Positions 34,425 through 44,770 of a stretch of DNA of 64,000 nt are shown one piece after another; position 1 is the first letter of the stretch, and the number at the start of each line of letters is the position of its first letter. Source of the DNA: Symsagittifera roscoffensis (lineage: Eukaryota > Xenacoelomorpha > Acoela > Convolutidae); contig NC_087062.1 in the NCBI RefSeq assembly GCF_963678635.1, positions 85,706,890 to 85,770,889 on the forward strand, written 5' to 3'. Position numbers and translations under genes: made by a program. The notes beneath the pieces are model-generated. The model searched no databases. It had not been told where the DNA came from and was given only the letters and a program-made list of their open reading frames with translations.

Positions 34425-35640
34425 TACAAAAATACAATATTTGTGCTGGCACGTGTTTTAAATCTGAAAACTATACCGCTTGAAAAATTAGGTCGCTATG
34501 CAGGGGCAGATCTAGGATTTTCTCGAGGGGAGGGGGGGCGGATTTTCAAAAATTTTGTGGACCTTTTTTTTTAGGTCGAGCAAATTGATTTTTCCAGCTC
34601 TTCCAAATCACTAAAAAAACCTGTTTTGGCCAAAATTTACGCGCTGCAGGCAAAATTTCGAAGAAAAAACAGGTAAAAAAAGGCGTTTGTAAGCAATTTT
34701 TGGACAATTTTGACCAAAAATTGCATTTTTTTGGAGCGCGCTCTCCCCTAAAAATTTGTATACATTGGCGCCGAAGGTGCCTTTAGAAATATTTTAGCGT
34801 CAGTCAGGCAAAAATGGATATCTCAAAATAGTATAAAGGGGGACCCTTTGGGTCGGCAGGGGGTCGAATCTCAGCCCCTGTCGCTATGCATTTTTTATTG
34901 TCAACAGAAATTTAAGCGCTCTGGCTGTCAATGCTGGAAAAGTTTGAACAAATGCGTCCTCAACCCATCCATTTCTTAAATCGTTCGAGCTTTCTCACCT
35001 TTTTTTCTAATGTTCAAGCTTTTTTTACTGTAGCGAATTGGGGGCCAAAAACCGCAATTTTTTCCTGAAGGAGCCTCTTCGTGTTAACTTTGAGATTGGA
35101 GCACATGCCAGGAAAAACGCAATTTTTGGTCAATCAAAAGGGAAAAGTTTGTTGGGCTTTGAAGAACAGAATTCGGCTAGTAAACAGTGTCGCAAGCTAT
35201 ACACTAAAACGGCGAAGCTTTACCGAAAACTTCATAACGATTACAGAGTGTGAAAGAATAGGCGCGCTGAGTATTGAAAAAAGTAGAAAAATGTTGTCGG
35301 CATAATCAAAGAAAAATCAAACAGTCTTTTTTCATTTGAAGCAAAGTCTTAAAAATTTTGAAGTTCGCGTACGATTTTTGTTAATCCAAAAACATAACTG
35401 CCAAATTTTTTCTAAACTGAAAAAACCATAAGGTAAGTAGCAATAGTCTCGGAGATAAATTGCATTTTGTCACCACCTCAATCAAAGTATAGATATTTAC
35501 ACCAATAAACCAATATAAATTTAGATTCCAGGTATGAAATCATATGATAAGCATCTTTATCTTATGGAGGTCAACGAGGAGGAAGATTTTTGTTGGAGGT
35601 CAACATCTTATCGAGGAGGAAGATTTTTGTTATGTTTGAA
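34425..35640. other. Palindrome arm, non-coding part
   Basis: A purine-rich gaggggaggggggg run lies near 34525. Segment 34890-35600 has a reverse-complement partner at about 41400-42080 (for example the caagctttttttactgta block near 35010 and 41970). Small ORFs here are not kept in the partner. A short direct duplication (gaggtcaac ... gaggaggaagatttttgtt) lies at 35567-35630. Confidence 0.5.
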
Positions 35641-35649
35641 CCATCTAAC

Positions 35650-36600
35650 ACGCCCAATGAGCAGCTCGGTAGACACTACATGCATTCTCAACCTTGAGAC
35701 ATATCATCGACTGGTTCGATGTAACATATGTCAGATGTTGGAAGCCATATTTCGTTGAGTTGAAGCAAAGCAGAGTAGAGCACACAGATGCGGATAATGT
35801 CTTCCCACGGTTTTTTTGCGAGGTACGTTTGAACATTAGAAAAGGGAGGAGTTTCTTGAACTTTCCGACAAGTGTACTTCATCTGGCAAAGAATGATTAC
35901 TTCCGCCTACTTCTGCATAGAGTATACCGCATAGACACTAGAAGCTAATTCCATGTCGAGTAAGATTCCCAATCTGTCTAGCAGCAACGATTGATCTCCA
36001 GCCTTCAGCTTTTCGGGTAGGATGCCATACGGCCAGCACATCTACCATGTTTTAATTTCCTAAGAGCTTGCAAATTAGCCTCTAGGCATTGAAATAAGGA
36101 GCGCTCTCCTAGTGGAGGGACCTCAAAGAGCAGATTACTGAGTCACTCAAACTCAATATTGCAAACTCATGAGCTGCCTTGCAAAGTGCTCGACCCAAGC
36201 CCTTGTCTTATCACCATAAAAGAGTGCTTGTTCATAAGCGTCATTCAGAGAAAAACTTGGTGGTTTTTTTTCGATTTGTTAGCTTATCTTCAACAGCCCG
36301 GTATCATTGGGAGAAACGTCAGCACATAATCTCGGCTTTCATCGTGCTTTTATGGTTTTCCGCGATGGCCAGACCCTGCCTCTCAAACTCAAAAATCAAC
36401 AAGACCAACACCTTAACGGCAATTCTGAAATATCTTCCGGCGATGCCGGCCAAACAATCTGATGAATGTCTGGCCATGAATAATTTGAATGTTTTTGACG
36501 AGGCCACTTTTTGAACAACTGAGATTTTTGAGGCATCTGAGAACTAAGTCGCTCCCTTTTTTGGGTTTTGCTCTTTGCTGGAGTCCTCTTTGCTCTTTGC
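35650..36600 (-). repeat. Left-arm repeat unit L1, possible LINE relic
   Basis: On the minus strand, frames carry pieces such as STLLCFNSTKYGFQHL and, just beyond, GRVRWFKHVKNL. The latter resembles the R-x-RWFGHV string near the end of LINE reverse transcriptases (family knowledge), so this may be the 3' part of a LINE; this is a weak call. The unit is nearly identical (about one difference per 100-300 bases by eye) to the right-arm unit at 39890-40785, whereas neighbouring arm sequence is clearly more diverged. A 111-codon frame on the plus strand at 36179-36514 stays open in both copies but starts with TTG and is read against the LINE-like strand. Confidence 0.45.
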
Positions 36601-37390
36601 TGGAGTCGGGGAGGGGAAGATTTTTGACATGTTTGAACCATCTAACACGCCCAGTGTGCAGCTCCGTAGACACTACATGCTTTCTCAACCTTGAGACATA
36701 TCATCGACTGGTTCGATGTAACATATGTCAGATGTTGGAAGCCATATTTCGTTGACTTGAAGCAAAGCAGAGTAGAGCACACAGATGCAGATAAGGTCTT
36801 CCCACGTTTTTTTTTGAGAGGTACGTTTAAACATTAGAAAACGGAGGAGTTTCTTGAATTTTCCGACAAGTGTACTTCATCTGGCGAAGATGGGTACTTG
36901 CGCCTACTTCTGCATAAAGTAGATCTCATAGATCCAGAAGCTAATTCCATATCAAGCAAGATTTCATCGGTGTCTAGCAGAAACGATTGATCTCCAGCGT
37001 TCAGTTTTTCGGGAAGTGATTGATCTCCAGCTTTCAGCTTTTCGGGAACCATGTTTTAATTTCCTACGAGCTTGCAAATTAGCCTCTAGACATTAAAGAA
37101 AGGAGTGCTCTAATACTGGAGTGACCTCAGAGAGCAGATTACTGATTTACTCGAACTCAACATTGAGCCGCCTTGCATAGTGCTCGACCCGAAACCCTTG
37201 TCTTATCATTATCAAAGAGTGCGTGATCATAAGTCATCCAGAGGAAAACTTTTCAATCTGTTAGCTTGAATGTCTGGCCATGAGAAATTTGAGTGTTTTT
37301 TGTTGAGGCCATTTTTTGAAGAATTGAGATTTTTGAGGCAACTAAGAACTAAGTCGCTTCTTTCTTTGGGTTTTGCTCATTGCCGGAGTC
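36601..37390 (-). repeat. Left-arm repeat unit L2, diverged tandem copy
   Basis: Repeats L1 in the same direction: the cattgac..ttcaagcaaagcagagtagagcacacag block at about 36755 matches 35760, and tctggccatga..aatttgagtgtttttgacgagg near 37270 matches 36470. It has small deletions and an internal duplication (gattgatctccagc..ttcagtttttcgggaa, twice at 36988-37048). By position it is the true mirror partner of the right-arm unit, yet it is less similar to it than L1 is. Confidence 0.6.
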
Positions 37391-37453
37391 CTTGGAAGGA
37401 AAAATCATCAGATCTTTGTTTTCGGGTGTGTTTTGCTTTTCTTCCTATTTTCT

Positions 37454-38327
37454 GATTATGAGGCCAAACTAGGCATTTTGTGAGTTAAAAGTGAATTCCA
37501 CAACAGGCCAAAAACAAAAAGCGGAAAATCATGAAAAAATTTTGATCAGAAAGTTTGTTTTCGCCAACTTCTACTGAGTCTTTTTCCGCGCGGTTTTCAT
37601 TGTTAGGGGTTTGAACTACGTAGTAGCTCACTGCGCAGAAGTTCATTATGTTCGAAAATTTTATATCCAAATTTGAATTTAACAGTTTGGTCGATAATTG
37701 GTATTTTTCGACAAAATTAGGGTGTTTTCGGGTCTAAATGGGAGATAGGTAAAATATAAAAAGGGTAATGAGCTATAAATATACTATACCCTCCTTTACA
37801 CCGAGTCCGCATCATTGCTATTTTCTTTGATCTTCTTTGCTGTTTTGGATTCCACGGACGAAGAGGTGAAACATCGTATTGCTCAAAATTGATCCAGAAA
37901 GAGGTAACTTTACGGAATCAGCAACAAAATTTTCGGAGCCAGAAGAAATTATGGAATCCACAAAAAATCATAATATTTATGTTTAGTACACTTAAGCTGT
38001 CGTGGAATCCGCAGAATATAAGCGCAATCCTCATTTTGTAAACGAATTCCGCAAAATATAAGTGGAATCCGCAATTTGTGAGAACAATCGCAAAAATTTG
38101 CAAAAACCGGAACAACTACTTATATTTGCTCGTTGCGCAAATCGCAACAAAACTAATGTGCCCACAAAATTTACGTTAAAACTATTTGTGAGCAGTAACC
38201 AAGCAAATTTTTAAAGTGGAAGTCACTAATATTTTGCAACATGTTGATTGACTTGTCTTTGGAACCCAGTGACCTACAGACACCAGATTGTGCGCCCATG
38301 CAGTGGCCACAGATTAGCCTCGTAATT
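37454..38327. repeat. Family D element in left arm
   Basis: Runs from attatgaggccaaact to cacagattagcctcgtaat. Read inward the ends are related (TTACGAGGC(C)...), suggesting terminal inverted repeats. Interior 37960-38110 is a loose tandem array of ggaatccgca(a/g)aatataagc-like units. Mirror partner at 39205-39807. No protein recognised. Confidence 0.5.
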
Positions 38328-38740
38328 TTTGTTGTAAATTTTCATTGCAAAATCAAGTACCAAAGAAACAAAAATGAACCACTATGTATCTTCCTCATTG
38401 TCAAAAGAACTGTTTGGTTTGCATTTTTGGCTCAAGTAAGCAGTTTTTAAAGTTAGCCATTCCCGACACGCAACTTCAAAACTAAACAAACTTATTTAAA
38501 AAAGGAACTGGCAAAAATTTGAATTTTTTGGTTTGATTTTTTCACAAGAAAGGCTCAAGTCTGTAGAATTGTTCTGAATTGCAGATTTAATTGTTGTTTG
38601 CTGAGCCCCGTAAATTTTTTTCCTGGCTAAGTTAAAATTTGTTAACTTATAACTGTGCTTGAAACCCTCTGTGCTACTTCCAAATTTCCGACTACACTTG
38701 TTTCCTAATTTTGCCAAATTTGACTATTTGAACGTTACTC
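38328..38740. other. Left-arm-only segment
   Basis: About 390 bp with no counterpart at the mirror position (right arm goes directly from the centre to the family D end near 39205). I see no gene or repeat hallmark in it; either inserted on the left or deleted on the right. Confidence 0.45.
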
Positions 38741-39200
38741 GGGATAAAAAAATTTACCTACATTTGAAGATATAGTGAGGTTTTTTGCAATGCTATAAAG
38801 GGGATGTCAGTTTTTATCTTTTTTTGTCTTTCAGTTCCGTTTTCACACCATCTTTTGCAAGCATTTTCGGAAAACTCATGATTTTTCAAAATAATAAGTT
38901 TGCAACATCTTTAGATTATCAATATTTTTTCTATAAATTAGCTAATTCTAAGGTAATGTACCCATTTAGGTAATTTATAGAAAAAAAATTGATAATCTAA
39001 AAATGTTGCAAATTTATTATTTTGAAAAATCATGAATTTTCCGATATTGCTTGCAAAAGATTGTGTGAAAAGAATTTAAGGGCAAAAAAAGGTTAAAAAA
39101 ACGGACATCCCCCTAATAGCATTGCAAAAAATCTCACTTTATCTTCAAATGTAGTTGAAAAACTTTATCCCGATGAAAATTTTCCGAAATGAAAAATTCA
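38741..39200. other. Palindrome centre
   Basis: Arms 38741-38940 and 38971-39190 pair with few mismatches. The 30-bp spacer 38941-38970 holds no recognisable site. Such a short spacer would allow a long hairpin to form. Confidence 0.8.
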
Positions 39201-39204
39201 AAAA

Positions 39205-39807
39205 ACATTACGAGGCCGAACTGTGGCCACTGGATGGGCGCACCATTTGATGTCTGTAGGCCATTGGGTTCCAGAGAAAAGTCATTCAACATGTTTCAAA
39301 ATATAAGTGACTTCCAGTTTTACCATAGTTTTAACGTAAATTTTGTGGGCACATTAGTTTTGTTGCGATTTGCGCAACGAGCAAAAATAAGTAGTTGTTC
39401 CGGTTTTTGCAAATTTGTGCGATTGTTCTCACAAATTGCTGATTCCACTTATATTTTGCGGAATTCGTTTACAAATTGTGGATTGCGCTTATATTTTGCA
39501 GATTCCACGACAGCTTAAGTGTACTAAACATAAATATTATGTTTTTTTTGTGGATTCCACAATTTCTTCTGGCTCCGAAGATTTTTTTGCGGATGTCACA
39601 AAATTTGTTGCGGATTACGTAAAGTTACCTCTTTCTGGAACAATTTTGAGCAATACGGTGTTTCTCCTATTCGTCCGTGAAATTCAAAACAGCAAAGAAG
39701 ATCAAAGAAAAAAGCAATGATGCGGAATCGGGCAACATTTTTTTGTTTTTGACCTGTTGTGGAATTCACTTATATTTCACAAAATGCACAATTCGGCCCT
39801 GTAATCA
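39205..39807. repeat. Family D element in right arm
   Basis: Starts cattacgaggccgaactgtg and ends cacaattcggccctgtaat, a clear terminal inverted repeat of about 18 bp with few mismatches. The interior carries the reverse complement of the ggaatccgca array seen in the left arm. It is about 270 bp shorter than the left copy. Confidence 0.55.
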
Positions 39808-39889
39808 GATTATAGAAAGAAAACAAAAACACACCCGAAAATAAAGATCATCGCCTGATGATCTTTCCTTCCGAGGACTCCAGCAAAGA

Positions 39890-40800
39890 GCAAAACCCAA
39901 AAAAGGGAGCGACCTAGTTCTCAGATGCCTCAAAAATCTCAGTTGTTCAAAAAGTTGCCTCGTCAAAAACATTCAAATTATTCATGGCCAGACATTCATC
40001 AGATTGTTTGGCCGGCATCGCCGGAAGATATTTTAGAATTGCCGTTAACGTGTTGGTCTTGTTGATTTTTGTGTTTGAGAGGCAGGGTCTGGCCATCGCG
40101 GAAAACCATAAAAGCACGATGAAAGCCGAGATTATGTGCTGACGTTTCTCCCAATGATACCGGGCTGTTGAAGATAAGCTAACAAATCGAAAAAAAACCA
40201 CCAAGTTTTTCTCTGAATGACGCTTATAAACAAGCACTCTTTTATGGTGATAAGACAAGGGCTTGGGTCGAGCACTTTGCAAGGCAGCTCATGAGTTTGC
40301 AATATTGAGTTTGAGTGACTCAGTAATCTGCTCTTTGAGGTCCCTCCACTAGGAGAGCGCTCCTTATTTCAATGCCTAGAGGCTAATTTGCAAGCTCTTA
40401 GGAAATTAAAACATGGTAGATGTGCTGGCCGTATGGCATCCTACCCGAAAAGCTGAAGGCTGGAGATCAATCGTTGCTGCTAGACAGATTGGGAATCTTA
40501 CTCGACATGGAATTAGCTTCTAGTGTCTATGCGGTATACTCTATGCAAAAGTAGGCGGAAGTAATCATTCTTTGCCAGATGAAGTACACTTGTCGGAAAG
40601 TTCAAGAAACTCCTCCCTTTTCTAATGTTCAAACGTACCTCGCAAAAAAACCGTGGGAAGACATTATCCGCATCTGTGTGCTCTACTCTGCTTTGCTTCA
40701 ACTCAACGAAATATGGCTTCCAACATCTGACATATGTTACATCGAACCAGTCGATGATTTGTCTCAAGGTTGAGAATGCATGTAGTGTCTACGGAGCTGC
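39890..40800 (+). repeat. Right-arm repeat unit R, possible LINE relic
   Basis: Reverse complement of L1 (35650-36600), nearly identical over about 0.9 kb. The plus strand carries the LINE-like string GRVRWFKHVKN near 40800. It ends next to a 13-C run (about 40842-40854), after which about 540 bp have no left-arm partner. Confidence 0.5.
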
Positions 40801-42126
40801 ACACTGGGCGTGTTAGATGGTTCAAACATGTCAAAAATCCACCCCCCCCCCCCGATGAAATTTGTCTTGTGCATGGAGATCCATGGTGGCAGGTGACGGG
40901 ATAGAAAGCGAGCCACGAAGCTAGAGTATATGAAGTGCCACCCAACTGCACAGAGAATCGCGGGAAATTGATATTGATTATATCTGCCTGCTAACTACCC
41001 CAGAACACGGGGCACCCGCAACAGATTGGCATATCAGCAACGAAGGATTACAAAGATAGCAATAGTGACACTCAAATTTTAGTTTTGTAATAACATCACA
41101 AGGAGAAAGTAACGTTGACATTCTGATGTTTTTCAAAGTTATCCCTCTCAATTCGCGCTTTTCAGTAACCTTTTACCAAGCAATTTTGGAAAAGGAGTGA
41201 AAAATTAAAATTTTACAATTGTTTTATTTTAATTATGTGTAGACAAAAATGGATATCTGAAAACGGATGCAAAAAATTATGTTTCCCAATTTATATGAGA
41301 CTATGGGAGTCTCAAGATGTCTGGCTTAAGCTTGCATAAAATTGTTTTTGTTGAGTTTTGACTAGGTTAACAATACAGATGACAAAATGGATCAAGAAAA
41401 CTACTTTCAGTGTTGACCTCCATAAGATAAATATGCTTATTATATAATTTCATACCTGGAATCTAAATTTATATTGGTTTATTTTTGTGTAAATATCCTT
41501 ACTTTGATTGAGGTGGTGAAAAAATGCAGTTTATCTCCAAAATTTCTGCTACTTACCTGATGATTTTTCAATTTAGAAAGATTTTGGCTGTTATGATTTG
41601 GGACTAACAAAATCGTTCGCGAAAAATAATGTTTTTAAGATTTAGCTCCTAATGAAAAAAACTCTGTTTCTTTTTTTCTTTGATCATTCCGACAGAACAA
41701 AAACTTTCTATTTGTTTCATTACTCAGCGCGCCTATTCTTTCTCAGTTTGGCCTCGTTTTGTTTTTTGTATTTTTACTAAGTTTTCTGCAAAGCTTCGCC
41801 GTTTTGGTGGATAGCTTGCAACACTAATTTGTAACCGATTTCTGTTCAACAAACTATTGCATTTTTATTTCATCCAAAAGTAGCTTTGTTTTCTAGCTCC
41901 AATCTCAAAGTTAATGCATAGAGGCGCCTTCAGAAAAAAAAAACACGGTTTGAGCCACAATTTGCTATAGTACAAAAGCTTGAACATTAAAAAAAAGGTG
42001 AAAAAGAGCGAACGATTTTACAAAAGGGTGGGTAGCGACCTAATTTTTCCAGCGGTATAGTTTTCAGATTTAAAATACCTGCCAGCACAATTAATGTATT
42101 TTTTTTAAATATGTTTATAATTTTTA

Positions 42127-42748
42127 ATCGTTCACAAGTTGCTCCTCGCCATTTTCTTTGGTAGTTTTAGGTTCTTCGTGATTTTCTTTTGCCCAGTTTA
42201 AAATCTAAAGTTTGTTCAGACGAACTTCATTTCAGCTAGCTCTGTCGGGAATTGGTCAATTCTGCCGTATATTTCCGTTTTCGGTTTTGGCAGATGAATC
42301 GGAATGTGCTTCGGGATTGTCCTCGGCACAAATACTGATTCGTTTGTCACGGCCCGACCGCGTATCGGATGTAAAAGCAGCCTCTGGCTTCCAGTCGGGA
42401 CAATGGATCCGGGCACTTTCTTCGGTCAGTGACAGTTGATAGCTTGTCAAAGTAGCTTAAAATGTTTCGAGCATTGACTGCGTTGAGATGTCGTGTGTCT
42501 TGAAGTTCCAGAACCAGCTTTCCTTCCAGATATGTTTTCAAGAGTCCCAGGTGGGGTTCTTCGCACGTATGGAGTACTTCGTAGAACTGAGATTCCAGAA
42601 GGTCCAAGATGTCGCCAGCTTGTTCGGTAGTCTGGAGTATATTGAATTCTTGATGTCTCGTGACAATATCCGAAAGTAGTTGTTTTCCAGTGGATTTAAG
42701 TGGGTTTAAAGCATCTCGGTTGCTAGAGACAACCTCAGACTCTAATAT
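42127..42748 (-). pseudogene. Broken mirror copy of the 472-aa gene
   Basis: Reverse-complement copy of 32999-34417. Start: the ATG is ATA here (complement of 42746-42748). The N-terminal third follows the parent (LLESQFYEVLHTCEEPHLGLL, SYFDKLSTVTDRRKC). Then about 770 bp are missing: parent bases near 33334-34106 are joined out of frame at about 42410-42420 (aaagtg...ccggatccattg), with short homology (aaagt) at the joint. Downstream, pieces such as SQRLLLHPIRGRA, FVPRTIPKHIP and TELAEMKFV remain, followed by more frameshifts and a premature TAA at the end. It cannot make the parent protein. Confidence 0.85.
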
Positions 42749-43379
42749 TTTGATTACAATTCGCTTTACAGCAGTTTAACTTTACGAAGCACTCATGTTA
42801 AAAAATTTTGTTTTCCATTGGTTTATTCAAAACGAACACTACAATAGAAGTTTTGATACTGTAATGAACATAATGAAAAAAGCAAGAAGCTCTTGAGAAA
42901 TGAAGAAAGCATAAAATTTCATCTGTACAAAATGCTCGAAAGCGCATGACTTACAGTTATCAACCTTGAATTTTGATGCACGACTATGATTTTGATCAGT
43001 GGTAGAACTCTGGATTCACTCCCTATTTTCTTGCCCTAGAAATTTAACCTCGCTACATAATAAAACCATTTCCTTAACTTAACAAAGTTTTAATCCAATC
43101 TGAAAAGAAAACGTTCTTCAAAGGGGATTTCGGTAAACATCAAAGAACTAAACGAGAGAAATTTTGTCATTCACAGCCAGTCAATTTTGCGCTACTTAAT
43201 TTGCGTAAGTTTTGAACAGAAATGACCTTGCCAATAATTTTAATGAATCGTTCCAAACCGAAATGAATCGTTCAAAATGAACCAAAAACAAGCAATAGTT
43301 CAATGAACTTCAAAAGCCAGCAAATAATTTGACGACCTTTGACTGATATAGTGCAAAATGAAAGCACTAAAACATAATA

Positions 43380-44770
43380 GAAAGTTCTTTAAAGTGATTT
43401 AAATAAAGACCGGCTTTGGAAAAACCATATTAATCATTGTTTATTGAAAGCTGTTAACGTCCTCTACATGCTCATAAGAAACGTAGCAATGGTAAATTAG
43501 CTCCACGAAAACACGGTATTTTCAACTCTAATACTACCAGTCTTTCTCTGCAATTTTTATGCGTATCGGTGTCGAGGGCAGACATCCACCTTCCTGAACG
43601 TTTTCAACAGAAACCGATCAAATGGACAACGTGACAAAAGATGTTAAACATGTCAATCATTTGCAAGTTTTAAACATTCTTCCATTGCCAATTTTGCTCC
43701 AAATGAACCCAATCCTGCTGATAAATGAAGAAAGCAATTGCATCAGAATAGCGAATAGTCAATTTTACGTCACAGAAAACGAATTAAGTTTTTTTGTCCA
43801 TGAAAAACGAGAACAGAAAAAAAAACTAGAGGAGCTGACTATCACATCATGTAGACTCAAATGCAAAATCTAGAAAATTTTGAAATGCTTAGGAATATTT
43901 TTTGCCGACAATCCTGAAGTTTTAGCTCCAAATAGAAATGAATGGCAAAAGCAGAAAAATCTAGCTAAATTGGAGAGCTGGCACAATCTTAAAAAAATTG
44001 AACAACAAAACAGTGTGCCAAAGTAGCAGTTAGAGGAAAAGACCGCACCTACAAATGAATAGGCGCAAAGCTAAAGAAATCCAAGTTAAAGATCTCACTT
44101 AGAGATCTATACTAACTATCTAAGTATTCGCATAAATTAAGACCTGTCTCGAAAAAATTTTTTAAAGAATGTTTGAGGAAATTTAATAAATTTTTAACGA
44201 CTTCTCATGCCTATACGAGTCGGGAACAGTCATTTATCTTCCTCGACGTTTCAAAAGGAAGCAATCAAAAGGATAGTGTGACAAGAAAAAAAACAAACAA
44301 GTTAATCAATTGCACTTCTCAATTGTTTTTCACTACCACTGTTTCTCCATATGAACGACAGCTTGCTGATTGAATAAGAAAATTTTTGTATCAGATTAGC
44401 GAATAACCAAATGTCGTCTCAAAGAACGATTGAAACTTTTTGTCCACGAAAACGAGGACAGAAAAAAAACCAAAGGGATCTTACGATCACATCATGAAGA
44501 CTCAGAAACAGAATCTAGAAGCACCTTGACTTCTATATGAAGAGTTTCTTATATGAAAAGTTACTATTCGATTGTTAAATTTGGATGCAGAAGCATCAGA
44601 AAAATTTGGACATTTTTACATGCTGTGCCATGACCCAGAACCCTGCAAGTTACATACGATTCCCCAGTAACAACTACAACATTAACAATTGAGAAAATCT
44701 CCTACCCAATCCCGCGTGGCGCAAGATGGCTCACCTGAAACTTGAGGAATGTTCATAAATGCCTGAAGTT
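43380..44770 (+). pseudogene. Two copies of a retroelement 5' module
   Basis: Homologous to the 5' part of the Penelope-like copy at 48.1 kb. Shared strings: ggaaaaaccatattaa, cataggaaacgtagc, tgcgtat(c/t)(g/t)gcgtcgag, gaagaaagcaattg(t/c)atcag, gcgaataaccaaat. The first copy has an 83-residue ATG-led frame (43622-43873) with VNHLQVLNILPLP...INEESNCIRIANSQ, which could be the N-terminal part of the element's protein; the second (from about 44130) is more decayed. No reverse transcriptase follows directly. Confidence 0.45.

Larger units (their letters stand above)
32700..43030. repeat. Large imperfect palindrome, spacer 30 bp
   Basis: Sequence from about 32700 to 38940 is repeated in reverse complement from about 38971 to 43030. 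The innermost arms (38903-38940 and 38971-39008) differ at only a few positions around a 30-bp spacer. Outer matches include the 472-aa gene and its mirror pseudogene and their upstream regions. The left arm is about 6.2 kb and the right about 4.1 kb. The left has an extra tandem copy (about 36600-37390) and about 390 bp at 38330-38720; the right lacks about 770 bp of the gene and has about 540 bp of its own (about 40850-41395). Arm divergence is visible in most places, so this is not a simple assembly mirror. Confidence 0.85.

Noticed and set aside
36179-36514. 111-codon plus-strand frame, also open at 39947-40282 on the minus strand
   Set aside because: Begins with TTG, not ATG. It stays open only because the two arms are almost identical there, and it runs opposite to the LINE-like reading.
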